DNA of 64,000 nucleotides from Sediminicoccus rosea (GTDB lineage: Bacteria; Pseudomonadota; Alphaproteobacteria; Acetobacterales; Acetobacteraceae), in NCBI RefSeq assembly GCF_033547095.1, contig NZ_CP137852.1, positions 1,047,501-1,111,500 on the forward strand, in the 5' to 3' direction. The notes below the pieces were generated by a model, which made no database searches, was not told the DNA's origin, and worked only from the letters and a program-made list of their open reading frames with translations. How positions within the stretch are numbered: the stretch's first letter is position 1; the number at the start of each line of letters is the position of its first letter. Of the stretch, positions 47,901 to 53,456 are shown one piece after another. Made by a program: the position numbers and the translations under genes.

Positions 47901-49679
47901 GGCTTCTACAATTTCGGCAATCTCCGCCCCGGCAACTACAGCGTCGAGTTCGTGACCCCGGGCGGCTTCACGCCGACCCTGCGCGACAGCGGGGATGACG
48001 CGGGTGACAGCGATGCCGGCGCGGGCGGCCGGACGGGCAGCTACACCCTCGTCCAGGACCAGGACCTGACGACGGTCGATGCCGGCTTCATCCCCAATGT
48101 CGTCGGCGCCTGCGACCTGCCCACCACGCTGCTGACGCCCGGTGCCGACAACACGGTCGGCACCGCGGGCGCGGACCACATTGACGGCCTGGCCGGCAAT
48201 GACGCCATGCAGGGCCTCGACGGTGATGACTGCCTGCAGGGCAATGACGGCAATGACGCGGTCTTCGGCGGCAATGGCAATGACAAGGTCCAGGGTGGCC
48301 GCGGCAACGACAATGTCCACGGCAACCGCGGCAATGACGTCCTCTTCGGCGGCGACGGCGATGACGTGATCGAGGGCGGCGACGACAACGACTGGGAAGA
48401 GGGCGGCGCCGGCAACGACAACATGCAGGGCGAGCTGGGCGACGACACCATGTTCGGTGGCTCCGGCCAGGACAGCATGACCGGCAACGAGGGTGACGAC
48501 ATCGTCATCGGCGGAGCCGGGAATGACGACATCCGCGGCTCGATCGGCCGCGACACCATGGCGGGCGGCACCGACACCGGCACCATCCGCCTGGTCGCCG
48601 GCGCCTTCACCAATGTGGTGATCGGCGACAGCGTGCAGGGCGATGCCGGGGCGGACAGCTACGTCTACCAGCGCGGCGACGGCGTGGACATTCTCTACGC
48701 CTTCAACGCGGCCGAGGGCGACCGGCTGACCATCTACGGGATCAGCGGGCCGACCGCGATCGGCACCTGGAACTCCATGCCGGTGCTGTATTTCGGCCAG
48801 GACAGCGCGATCATCCTGCACAGCTACCAGGGCCCGCCGTTGACCATGGGCGGCCCGCTGCCCGGCATCACCTTCGTGCCGGGCACGCTGGTCGCGCCCC
48901 TGCCGACCGAGCGTGCGCCGATCCAGGGTGGCGTCGGCAATGACAGTCTGACCGGCACCACGGCCAATGATCTGATCGAGGGCCTGCAGGGTCAGGACAC
49001 CCTGGTCGGCCTGGCCGGCGCGGACACGCTGGAAGGCCAGCTGGGCGATGACCTGCTGGTCGGCGGCACCGGCGGTGACGCGCTGGATGGCGGCGCCGGC
49101 AACGACACGGCGAGCTTCCGCGATGCCACCGGCGCGGTCACCGCGAACCTCGCCACCGGTCTCGGCACGCAGGGCGAGGCCAATGGCGACACCTATGCCG
49201 GCATCGAGAACCTGACCGGCGGCGGGTTCAATGACCGCCTGACCGGCGATGGCGGCGCCAACCGCCTGGAGGGCGGGGCCGGCAACGACACGCTGGCGGG
49301 CGGCGGTGGCAACGACACCATCCTCGGCGGCGCCGGTCGCGACTCCATGACCGGCGGCACCGGGGCCGATCGCTTCGCCTGGACCGCGCTCAGCGAGAGC
49401 GCGGCGGCGAGCGCGGACCGGGTGGTGGATTTCGCCTGGGCCCAGGGCGACATGCTGGACCTCTCGGCAATCGACGCCAACCTGACCCTGGCGGGCGACC
49501 AGGCCTTCACCCTGGTGGCGGGCAACGCCTTCCTGGGCGGCGGCCAGGGCTCCATCCGCCAGTCGCAGACCGCCACCGACACCTGGATCGAGATCGACCA
49601 GGGCGATGGCGGCGCGGCGGAGGCGGTGATCCTGCTGACCGGGCTGCATGTGCTGGTGAACACCGACTTCGTGCTCTGA
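38922..49679 (+). CDS. Giant RTX adhesin: DUF11 domains, nine SdrD-B repeats, RTX blocks, type I secretion C-terminus
   Basis: A 3585-residue protein. It has no Sec or Tat signal; the N-terminus SARPIVTFLAGSTLNAPIGG leads into about 340 residues of beta-rich sequence. Residues about 345-2023 hold about ten DUF11/isopeptide-type Ig-like domains in two alternating kinds. Residues about 2024-3058 are nine SdrD-B-like repeats of about 115 residues with Asp-rich calcium sites (WEDMNADGLQNDG). RTX nonapeptides (GGNGNDKVQGGRGNDNVHG type) occupy about 3077-3217 and 3340-3483. The end, VVDFAWAQGDMLDLSAIDAN to VLVNTDFVL, is a serralysin-type type I secretion target. I saw only two Cys (near 3064 and 3104). 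Calcium-dependent folding outside the cell and a role in adhesion or biofilm are inferred from architecture. No type I exporter gene is in the window. Confidence 0.92.
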   Translation: MSARPIVTFLAGSTLNAPIGGQQTLTVRFDNIPDAAPGSNVGYSPYINLILPTNGADGAGFGSAGATANDGVIFLGATHLGAALEQWIIEFPASGTVIHPFSRDAAGNPLTISGIPGETLVVLRLPFGSFTPDQTAADVEVKLQVSSSADLGTPLNLQASGGFAYGLDPLVNPATDSPVFGPSAGLAITPTVIAVDVEYVGPEQETATGPSYPREWLVKALIADGQTMTGLTLRDSMPDGTFIKSVSIVNGTGTTFFDNATGEVRADFSGSYTGGVGGVPTLKIEFYVPEFLRDGVTPVLDPVTGAFRVLENNARLDATWDPTDARDPIQVFAINPAGPEDVITAKSIAVQKSVAPVTTLKAGENLEWTLDGQVSNYFNMDDLILIDKLGDGQVFDASKAVSITMREGGTTLFTGTIASSNINVVRDPATGISTITFNISQEMRDRGIDDVLNGRPGGIENQATVLVKFQSTIEQSYISTSPAPSNEPLVDQGDPLSNGIDFGGVVDEHNNYKADDSGAGVSLPVSNVSKAIYAINGNTAFTPGPVSAGDAITFRLKLDMPLTGAHDVQLRDYLPLPVLKAISGMTFTDLVNGATPGVNQAKWGPGATYDSSGDPTTLPSISYDSASNSLTFDFGDAVAPGNPSSTIDLLFTVVVGDEEFGDGLLLTNQVTSTETNSFGTEFQDNAIVQFVLGEPELNIKKGVIADTNLAATTTGSVGPVTFTAPGSAGNRFSGVINSTNLDVAPIDANLRGADAGDRVSFAIVVENTGSSLKGAFDVLIHDTLPPGFEIPAGGLNLRVTDGAGNVLTYTLVGGGLFDTAGGLRLDDATNSGSIGAFNATSGDNIVVITYDLELVDNVAAFGANLTNTATIEHFAAMEGGIDRTPYAPGGTLTDTAVVTTQAPTPVKAVFSTSESHTGNLAGNDSLTDATIGERVTYRITVTVPEGRMTDFRVEDWLPTSNANGGGVMEMLDARFIGVTGLGAGSTFDDTPVITLSDSDGVNGNDRVAFVFGDVLNTANTLGTQAATVTLEVDARVKDHADNVRGDVLVNTVKVSAANPNGGPRAETTATTNIEVVAPNLSIDKTADRTTADSHDTIKYTITVENRGVPAAGGATNDYTARAWDVSIKDLLTDVQLDAIYQGATLSITGVAAGRITNLGVSPVDYVIDYLDPGEKVTIRFDVVVKADTDAGEKLDNTATASGSSMDNTGSPDDRVNTVTDAHTVTIVAPSVTKTIIATSNADTRGPAAEGTAPLDRHDSGKPDLAIGEEVTYEIRVRLPEGDSPNLRIIDALEDATGSRNGYLQLVPGSIEVVSVGSALTTYSGGVIGAPTITSANTGNNNSNDTWTLNFGNVRNTLVNADTDAEVIVLRLKAIVTDLAANADRDVLSNSASAQTGTAGTPSSTSNTSTVDVDVVEPLLVIDKFSTLAAPDQPLDAGALVNYSITIRHDANSDAPAYDLALTDLIPAGMVLVAGTLAASTGSISNIGNAISWSTDRYALGSATVTITYQARALDTVTPGQVLANTARLTYDTNPADPVDPLNPTAAEDLASRSYNIQDTESRIVVLAPTIDKSVIATGDANTGSGFVNAGNPDAAPGETVTYRLTVTVGEGTQRLIISDTLPNGLIFESASVESIGASISDSALAVGSGPITFPGGAYAFDFGTIVNAGDNDRDAGDTITILVNARVATTATAGSTLTNTGVAQTFGPAPGNPGLATVSDPAAIDIVRPDLVIAKDVISGNGGDAGNLVTYQITLSHASGSTSPAYLVNLSDVIPAGVSLVAGSATASRGTITEAGGNIGFTLNQFLLGDAPVVITYQARLAGNIVDGQAITNTASVTYSSAPVLGVSVTETDPAVLTTDIVNTVVKTLVSTSLGATVGNAVGIGEEATFLVTATLGEGAQRIVLRDVLPTGLDLVSSELVSLGGITGSALSIGAAGTYDAATRTLSFNLGDVLNPFDNVVTASDQVVFRVVAKVADIAGNTAGKVLDNQGQVVSSVPVNPYAVAPGSSPTTVTENEAVQVVRASLGGIAFTDVNGNGQRNVGDTVLAGILVTLLNADGTSTGRTATTGPDGSYLFDGLIPGSYRVRFDESGGFKRTLDNTGPDTTDSDAAQGSGITPVYTLASGDNVRNVDGGFYKLATIGDRVWEDMNADGLQNDGATGIVGATVLLLNSSGTVLFSTTTGADGFYQFTGLIPGSYSVQVLPAGFTASTQNAGSNANEATDSDVNGTGRSDAFTLVSDQNEARLDAGFFKGAKLGGTLFEDVNGDGLQGGPGEGGIAGRVVALLDASGNPTGRTTVTDANGNYLFDDLRPGTYSVQFTPNAGTPFTKANIGLNNAVDSDANVTTGKTETVTLRSGGEDYSLDAGVYRPASIGDRVFEDMNGNGQQDPGEPGLAGATVRLLNADGTPVSGVSPIITDATGGYSFTQLAPGDYRVEITRPGYVPTLKDSGAEGSDSDIAANGRTDVVNLVSGEVENTVDGGLYRTGSIGNFVWLDANNDGDQDPGEGGVAGVTVRLLRADGTPTGLTTTTDGAGAYSFNNLAPGDYRVEFVAPLNRAIGKQDQSGNDARDSDANPTTGRTGVISLESGEIDDSVDAAIVELGALTGRVWVDRDGDGFEEAGEASRAGITVNLLNADGTPTGRTTTTNANGEYLFDEVVAGQYRVQFVLPSGLKLTLQDQGGNDTVDSDPNVTSGVTGLVSVVPATTTRDVDAGVYVPASLGDRVWHDLNANGVQDPGEAGLAGITVRLLAADGVTVISSTTTNGSGLYSFGDLAPGQYGVRVERPSGYETSPIDQGGDEARDSDANGAGVIVPTMIFSGDARTDLDAGLFQRVAIGDRVWMDSNGNGLQDPGEPNARGITVRLLDAGGTVIATTATDAAGAYSFANLLPGTYSVRFVAPGGTVFTTRDAGNDALDSDANPTNGSTGRITLTSGQTNNTRDAGLLLAASIGDRVWADLDRDGRQDAEEPGIAGVTVRLLDATGGVAATTTTDAGGFYNFGNLRPGNYSVEFVTPGGFTPTLRDSGDDAGDSDAGAGGRTGSYTLVQDQDLTTVDAGFIPNVVGACDLPTTLLTPGADNTVGTAGADHIDGLAGNDAMQGLDGDDCLQGNDGNDAVFGGNGNDKVQGGRGNDNVHGNRGNDVLFGGDGDDVIEGGDDNDWEEGGAGNDNMQGELGDDTMFGGSGQDSMTGNEGDDIVIGGAGNDDIRGSIGRDTMAGGTDTGTIRLVAGAFTNVVIGDSVQGDAGADSYVYQRGDGVDILYAFNAAEGDRLTIYGISGPTAIGTWNSMPVLYFGQDSAIILHSYQGPPLTMGGPLPGITFVPGTLVAPLPTERAPIQGGVGNDSLTGTTANDLIEGLQGQDTLVGLAGADTLEGQLGDDLLVGGTGGDALDGGAGNDTASFRDATGAVTANLATGLGTQGEANGDTYAGIENLTGGGFNDRLTGDGGANRLEGGAGNDTLAGGGGNDTILGGAGRDSMTGGTGADRFAWTALSESAAASADRVVDFAWAQGDMLDLSAIDANLTLAGDQAFTLVAGNAFLGGGQGSIRQSQTATDTWIEIDQGDGGAAEAVILLTGLHVLVNTDFVL
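40495..44990 (+). repeat. Alternating two-type domain superrepeat of the adhesin
   Basis: Two related domain kinds alternate with a period near 1 kb. Kind A starts near 40495, 41627, 42600, 43615 and 44505, with pieces such as GERVTYRITVTVPEG, GEEVTYEIRVRLPEG and GETVTYRLTVTVGEG. Kind B starts near 40995, 42150, 43165 and 44097, and probably 39955, with pieces such as LSIDKTADRTTADSHDTIKY and LVIAKDVISGNGGDAGN. Boundaries are estimated from the repeated motifs. Confidence 0.75.
44991..48093 (+). repeat. Nine tandem SdrD-B-like repeats (about 345 bp each)
   Basis: Unit starts lie near 44991, 45331, 45679, 46030, 46376, 46723, 47070, 47413 and 47758. Each unit has I/LGDRVW-D-N-DG-QD-GE, a VTVRLLNADGTPTG-like strand, a YSFxxLxPGxYRVEF strand and a DSDAN...DAGxY close. 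DNA identity between units is moderate, so the array is old rather than freshly amplified. Confidence 0.88.
48150..49370 (+). repeat. Two RTX calcium-binding repeat blocks
   Basis: Block 1 (about 48150-48570) has about fifteen GGxGxDxux-type nonapeptides, e.g. FGGDGDDVIEGGDDNDWEEG. Block 2 (about 48940-49370) has about ten, e.g. LEGQLGDDLLVGG and LAGGGGNDTILGG. They are separated by about 120 residues that contain SYVYQRGDGVDILYAFNA, a haemolysin-related calcium-binding motif. Such blocks fold when they meet calcium outside the cell after type I export. Confidence 0.9.
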
Positions 49680-49690
49680 CGCAGGGCAGC

Positions 49691-49735
49691 CATGCCCTGG
49701 CCGCGTCCGGCCGGGGCATGTCGCGGGTGCTTTTT
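49691..49735 (+). terminator. Intrinsic terminator of the giant adhesin gene
   Basis: CATGCCCTGGCCG (49691-49703) and CGGCCGGGGCATG (49708-49720) form a 13-bp stem with one G-T wobble around CGTC. A run of five T follows at 49731-49735. It begins 12 bp after the adhesin stop codon. Confidence 0.75.
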
Positions 49736-49813
49736 GCCACGGGGATGTCTGGCCCGGACGTCCCCGTTGGCGCAGTATGGCGGCGATCCGATCCGGTCCA
49801 GGAGCCCGCCGCC

Positions 49814-51142
49814 ATGAACGAACTCTCCATCCCGCGTCCGAACAACCTCGACGCCTTCTGGATGCCCTACTCGGACAACAAGTACTTCAAGGACACGCCG
49901 CGCCTGCTCGCCCGCGCGGAAGGCATGCTCTACTTCACGCCTGAGGGGCGGGAGATCCTGGACGGCACCGCCGGCCTCTGGTGCTGCAATGCCGGCCATG
50001 GCCGGCGCGAGATCACCGAGGCGATCCAGAAGCAGGCCGCCATCCTCGACTTCGCCCCCACCTTCCAGCTCGGCCATCCCATCGCCTTCGAGGCGGCGGC
50101 GCGCGTGGCGGAGCTGACGCCCGAAGGGCTGGACCGCGTCTTCTTCACCAATTCCGGCAGCGAGAGCGCCGACACCGCGCTGAAGATCGCGCTCGCCTAT
50201 CAGCGCGCCCGCGGCCAGGCGCAGCGCGTGCGCCTCGTGGGGCGTGAGCGCGGCTATCACGGCGTGGGCTTTGGCGGCATGTCGGTCGGCGGCATCGGCC
50301 CCAACCGCAAGCAGTTCGGCGCCATGCTGCCCTATGTGGATCACCTGCCGCACACCCACCTGCCCGAGCAGAACGCCTTCTCCAAGGGCCTGCCCGCCCA
50401 TGGCGCGCATCTCGCTGATGAGCTGGAGCGCCTGGTGACCCTGCATGGCGACACCATCGCCGCCGTGATGGTCGAGCCGCTGGCCGGCTCCACCGGCGTG
50501 CTGGTGCCGCCGGTGGGCTATCTCAAGCGCCTGCGCGAGCTCTGCGACAAGCACGGCATCCTGCTCATCTTCGACGAGGTCATCACGGGCTTCGGCCGCA
50601 TCGGCACGCATTTCGGCAGCGAGCGCCTGGGCGTGACGCCGGACATCATGACCATGGCCAAGGGGCTGACCAACGCCGCCGTGCCCATGGGCGCCGTCGC
50701 GGTGAAGAACGACATCTACGAGACGATCATCGGCGGCACCGCGGCCGGCATCGAGTTCTTCCACGGCTACACCTATTCCGGCCACCCGCTGGCCGCCGCC
50801 GCGGCGCTCGCCGCGATCGACATCCATGTGCGCGACGACCTGCCCGGCCGCGTCCGCGCCATCGAGGATTACTGGCAGGAGGCGGCGCATTCGATGCGCT
50901 CCGCCCCCAATGTGATCGACATCCGCAACCACGGCCTGATCGCGGGGATCGAGCTGGCGCCGCTGCCCGGAAAGCCGACCGAGCGCGCCAACCGCGTCTT
51001 CCGCCGCTGCTTCGATGACGGGCTGCTGGTGCGCGTGACGGGCGACATCGTGGCCCTCAGCCCGCCGCTCATCATCGAGAAGTCCCATGTGGACCGCATC
51101 TTCACCACGCTGGCGGATGCGATCCACAAGGAAGCCGCCTGA
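49814..51142 (+). CDS. Class III omega-amino acid:pyruvate aminotransferase
   Basis: A 442-residue PLP enzyme. The N-terminal FWMPYSDNKYFKDTPRLL is typical of the beta-alanine/omega-amino acid:pyruvate transaminases. The cofactor motif has LLIFDEVITGFGRIGTHFGS with the PLP-ring Asp, and MTMAKGLTNAAVPMGAV with the Schiff-base Lys. TNSGSESADTALKIALAYQR binds phosphate. It transfers amino groups from beta-alanine or other omega-amino acids to pyruvate in the cytosol. GGAG lies 9 nt before the ATG. It is followed by a 12-bp-stem terminator, so it is probably monocistronic. Confidence 0.92.
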   Translation: MNELSIPRPNNLDAFWMPYSDNKYFKDTPRLLARAEGMLYFTPEGREILDGTAGLWCCNAGHGRREITEAIQKQAAILDFAPTFQLGHPIAFEAAARVAELTPEGLDRVFFTNSGSESADTALKIALAYQRARGQAQRVRLVGRERGYHGVGFGGMSVGGIGPNRKQFGAMLPYVDHLPHTHLPEQNAFSKGLPAHGAHLADELERLVTLHGDTIAAVMVEPLAGSTGVLVPPVGYLKRLRELCDKHGILLIFDEVITGFGRIGTHFGSERLGVTPDIMTMAKGLTNAAVPMGAVAVKNDIYETIIGGTAAGIEFFHGYTYSGHPLAAAAALAAIDIHVRDDLPGRVRAIEDYWQEAAHSMRSAPNVIDIRNHGLIAGIELAPLPGKPTERANRVFRRCFDDGLLVRVTGDIVALSPPLIIEKSHVDRIFTTLADAIHKEAA

Positions 51143-51171
51143 GCCCGACGCACCGGGCTGAGCCTGCCACG

Positions 51172-51201
51172 CGCCCCCGGCCTCACCCGAGGCCGGGGGC
51201 G
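51172..51201. terminator. Strong hairpin after the aminotransferase gene
   Basis: CGCCCCCGGCCT (51172-51183) and AGGCCGGGGGCG (51190-51201) form a perfect 12-bp GC-rich stem with a 6-nt loop CACCCG. The sequence after it, TCGTCGTTCC, is only moderately T-rich. It lies 29 bp after the aminotransferase stop. Confidence 0.7.
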
Positions 51202-51305
51202 TCGTCGTTCCGGCTCCCCGCGGCCCGCACCCCCTTGGCCTTCCCGGCCGGGCCAGCCCATATAGGCACCAGAATAGTCGCCCCCCTTTGCGGAGCCCGA
51301 GCCCC

Positions 51306-52274
51306 ATGCCCGACCAGATCCCCGTCACCGTCCTCACCGGCTATCTCGGCGCCGGCAAGACCACGCTGCTGAACCGCATCCTCACCGAGAACCACGGCAA
51401 GAAATTCGCCGTCGTCATCAACGAGTTCGGTGAGCTGGGCGTGGACAATGACCTCGTCGTGGATGCCGATGAGGAGGTGTTCGAGATGAACAACGGCTGC
51501 ATCTGCTGCACCGTGCGCGGGGACCTCATCCGCATCCTCTCCAACCTCATGAAGCGGCGCGAGAAGTTCGACGGTATCATCGTCGAGACCACGGGCCTCG
51601 CCGACCCCGCGCCCGTCGCGCAGACCTTCTTCGTGGATGAGGATGTGAAGCGCGCCACCAAGCTCGATGCCATCGTGACGGTGGTGGACGCGAAGCACCT
51701 TCTGGCCCGCCTGAACGACACCAAGGAAGCCGAGGAACAGATCGCCTTCGCCGACCTCATCCTGCTCAACAAGATGGACCTGGTGAGCGAGGCGGAGGCC
51801 GTGGAGGTCGAGCGCCGCATCCGCGCCATCAACCCGATGGTGGAACTGATCCGCAGCACCAAATCCGACGCGCCGATCGACAGCGTGATCGGCCGTGACG
51901 CCTTCAACCTCGAGCGCATCCTGGTGCGCGAGCCGGACTTCCTCTCGGGCGAGGATCATCACGAGCATGACAGCGACGTGAATTCCGTCTCCTTCGAGGT
52001 CTCCCGCCCGATCGACCCCGAGAAGTTCAACACCTGGATGACCGACCTGCTGGCCGCCAAGGGCCAGGACCTGCTGCGCACCAAGGGCATCCTCGCCTAT
52101 CCGGACGAGGATCGCCGCTTCGCCTTCCAGGCCGTGCACATGATCGCCGATGGCGACTATATCGGCCCGTGGAAAGAGGGCGATCCGCGCAAGTCGAAGA
52201 TCGTCTTCATCGGCCGTGACCTGAACCGGCCGCAGTTGCGCCGCGGCTTCGAGTCCTGCCAGGTCGCGGGCTAG
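51306..52274 (+). CDS. CobW/COG0523-family GTP-binding metallochaperone
   Basis: A 322-residue GTPase. Walker [16 protein letters not shown] is near the N-terminus. The conserved metal motif [17 protein letters not shown] (CxCC) follows, then the switch [17 protein letters not shown] and the base-specificity motif NKMD. A short acidic/His stretch, [12 protein letters not shown], precedes the C-terminal CobW domain with [15 protein letters not shown] and [16 protein letters not shown]. Members load zinc, cobalt or other metals onto client enzymes using GTP; which metal cannot be said here, since no Zur-like site or client gene is adjacent. The TAG stop lies at the edge of a dispersed palindromic repeat. 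Confidence 0.93.
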   Translation: MPDQIPVTVLTGYLGAGKTTLLNRILTENHGKKFAVVINEFGELGVDNDLVVDADEEVFEMNNGCICCTVRGDLIRILSNLMKRREKFDGIIVETTGLADPAPVAQTFFVDEDVKRATKLDAIVTVVDAKHLLARLNDTKEAEEQIAFADLILLNKMDLVSEAEAVEVERRIRAINPMVELIRSTKSDAPIDSVIGRDAFNLERILVREPDFLSGEDHHEHDSDVNSVSFEVSRPIDPEKFNTWMTDLLAAKGQDLLRTKGILAYPDEDRRFAFQAVHMIADGDYIGPWKEGDPRKSKIVFIGRDLNRPQLRRGFESCQVAG

Positions 52275-52316
52275 GGCATGATGCGTTGCGGCGAAATCGC
52301 CGAAACGCTGAATCCT
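52271..52316 (+). repeat. Dispersed palindromic element, copy 3
   Basis: A 46-bp element beginning with CTAG at the cobW-like stop codon and containing GATGCGTTGCGGCG, then AATCGCCGAAACGC. It matches 7930-7975 (inverted) almost base for base and is related to 13093-13141. GCGTT/AACGC and GGCGA/TCGCC arms give a hairpin. It occupies the 3' end of the cobW-like gene, ahead of a second hairpin. Confidence 0.78.
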
Positions 52317-52331
52317 CCTCTGATCAAGCGC

Positions 52332-52364
52332 GGATCGTGATCCAGCGTCAGCGGATCGCGATCC
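52332..52364. terminator. Bidirectional hairpin between cobW-like and PAP2-like genes
   Basis: GGATCGTGATCC (52332-52343) and GGATCGCGATCC (52353-52364) pair over 12 bp with one wobble around a 9-nt loop. The stem is just before the stop codon of the convergent PAP2-like gene. No T-run follows on either side. Confidence 0.5.
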
Positions 52365-52370
52365 TGGGCG

Positions 52371-53456
52371 TCAGGTCCACTCCGCCCGGGCGCGGGCCAG
52401 CAGGCCGTCGGCGCCCAGCACCACCGGTTTTGGCGCCCCGCCCGCGGCGTCGGGCAACTGCGGCAGCGTGAGCGGCACGGGGCCGTAGCGCCCCGCCGCA
52501 TCCACCGTCAGTGCCGCCATCTGGCGCAGCGCGGGCTCGGCGGCCGGGTCGGCGGCGTCGCCCACCACGCTCGGGCAGGCCAGCACCAGCGGCAGCGTGC
52601 GCGCGGCGAGTTTCTGGCCGACGAAGCTGTCACTCGGATAATGCACGCCCAGCACCTCGCGGTTGCGGGCGATGCGCCGCGCCATGACCCGCAGCGGCGC
52701 GCCGTCGCCTGCCGCCGAAAGCTCGGGCGGCAGGATCTGCTCCAGCACCAGCGCGATCAGCATGGATTCCGTCGCATGCCCGCTCGGATAGGCCGGGTGC
52801 CCGGGCACCTCGATCGGCGGCAGCAGCGTGGGGTCGATGCGGGAGGGGCGCGCCCGGGCGAAGCGCCGCTTCCAGTACATGTGCGTGAAGACCGCCGCCG
52901 CCTCGGCCAGGTCCATCAGCAGCGCCGTGTTGCGATGCGAGGCGGGCGAGAAGTTCAGCACCCCGCGCAGGTAGTTCTTGATCCCCCAGCGCTGGGCCAG
53001 CGCCTCGTCCAGCGCGCCGCCGCGATATTCGGTGAGCGCGCGCAGCTCCTCCAGCTCCGCGCGGATCACCGCCTGGTCGCCCACGGGGTCGTAGCGGTCA
53101 TCCTGGAGGGAGAGCGTCTCCGTCCAATGCGCGGCCGCCGTGCCCGCCACGCGCTGCGTGCTGAATTCCGCGACCAGCGTGTTGACGAAGAAGGCCGGCG
53201 CCCAGTCGGTCTCCCGGAAGGCCGCGCCAAGGGTGACGGGTGGCCAATCGGCGGGCTTCACGGGCATCCAGCGCGTGGCCGGGAAGAGCAGGGGCGAGCC
53301 GGGCGGCAGGCCACCCAGCGGCGCGCGGTCGGGGGTGATCACCAGGGGGCGGAACAGCCCGTCGCCACTGGCGGCGCCCTGGCCGCCTGCGGCCATGCCG
53401 GTCATGCCCGTCATGCCGGTCATGCCGGTCATGCCCGTGAAGCCCGGACCGCTCAT
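52371..53456 (-). CDS. Vanadium-dependent haloperoxidase/PAP2-like soluble protein with Met-rich N-terminus
   Basis: About 361 residues from the ATG at 53456, which overlaps the cyclase stop (ATGA) and has GGGGGA upstream. The N-terminus carries five tandem TGM units. The catalytic triplet of the PAP2/haloperoxidase superfamily is complete: KRRFARARP (about 196-204), PSGHATES (224-231) and RNREVLGVHYPSD with Arg266, His272 and Asp276. I see no signal peptide and no membrane helices, which fits the soluble vanadium-haloperoxidase or acid-phosphatase branch rather than lipid phosphatases. The reaction (phosphate ester hydrolysis or halide oxidation) is undetermined. Coupling to a cyclase gene is unusual. 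Confidence 0.82.
   Translation of the reverse strand: MSGPGFTGMTGMTGMTGMTGMAAGGQGAASGDGLFRPLVITPDRAPLGGLPPGSPLLFPATRWMPVKPADWPPVTLGAAFRETDWAPAFFVNTLVAEFSTQRVAGTAAAHWTETLSLQDDRYDPVGDQAVIRAELEELRALTEYRGGALDEALAQRWGIKNYLRGVLNFSPASHRNTALLMDLAEAAAVFTHMYWKRRFARARPSRIDPTLLPPIEVPGHPAYPSGHATESMLIALVLEQILPPELSAAGDGAPLRVMARRIARNREVLGVHYPSDSFVGQKLAARTLPLVLACPSVVGDAADPAAEPALRQMAALTVDAAGRYGPVPLTLPQLPDAAGGAPKPVVLGADGLLARARAEWT
53394..53438 (-). repeat. Five 9-bp repeats encoding TGM units
   Basis: CATGCCGGT or CATGCCCGT repeated five times without interruption (45 bp), coding on the minus strand for TGMTGMTGMTGMTGM near the N-terminus of the PAP2-like protein. Third-position differences between units suggest the array is not brand new. 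Met-rich strings can bind soft metals, but no function is known here. Confidence 0.9.

Noticed and set aside
38871-49649. An uninterrupted open frame of about 3590 codons on the minus strand, antisense to the giant adhesin gene
   Set aside because: It mirrors the adhesin codon for codon, is made of Ala, Arg, Gly, His and Asp strings with no domain, signal or good ribosome binding site. It is explained by the strong G/C third-position bias and the repeated GAC/GGC/ACC codons of the sense gene.
51202-51305. A Zur- or Fur-type operator upstream of the CobW-family gene
   Set aside because: The region contains a short ATATAGG stretch but no convincing palindrome, so metal regulation cannot be supported.
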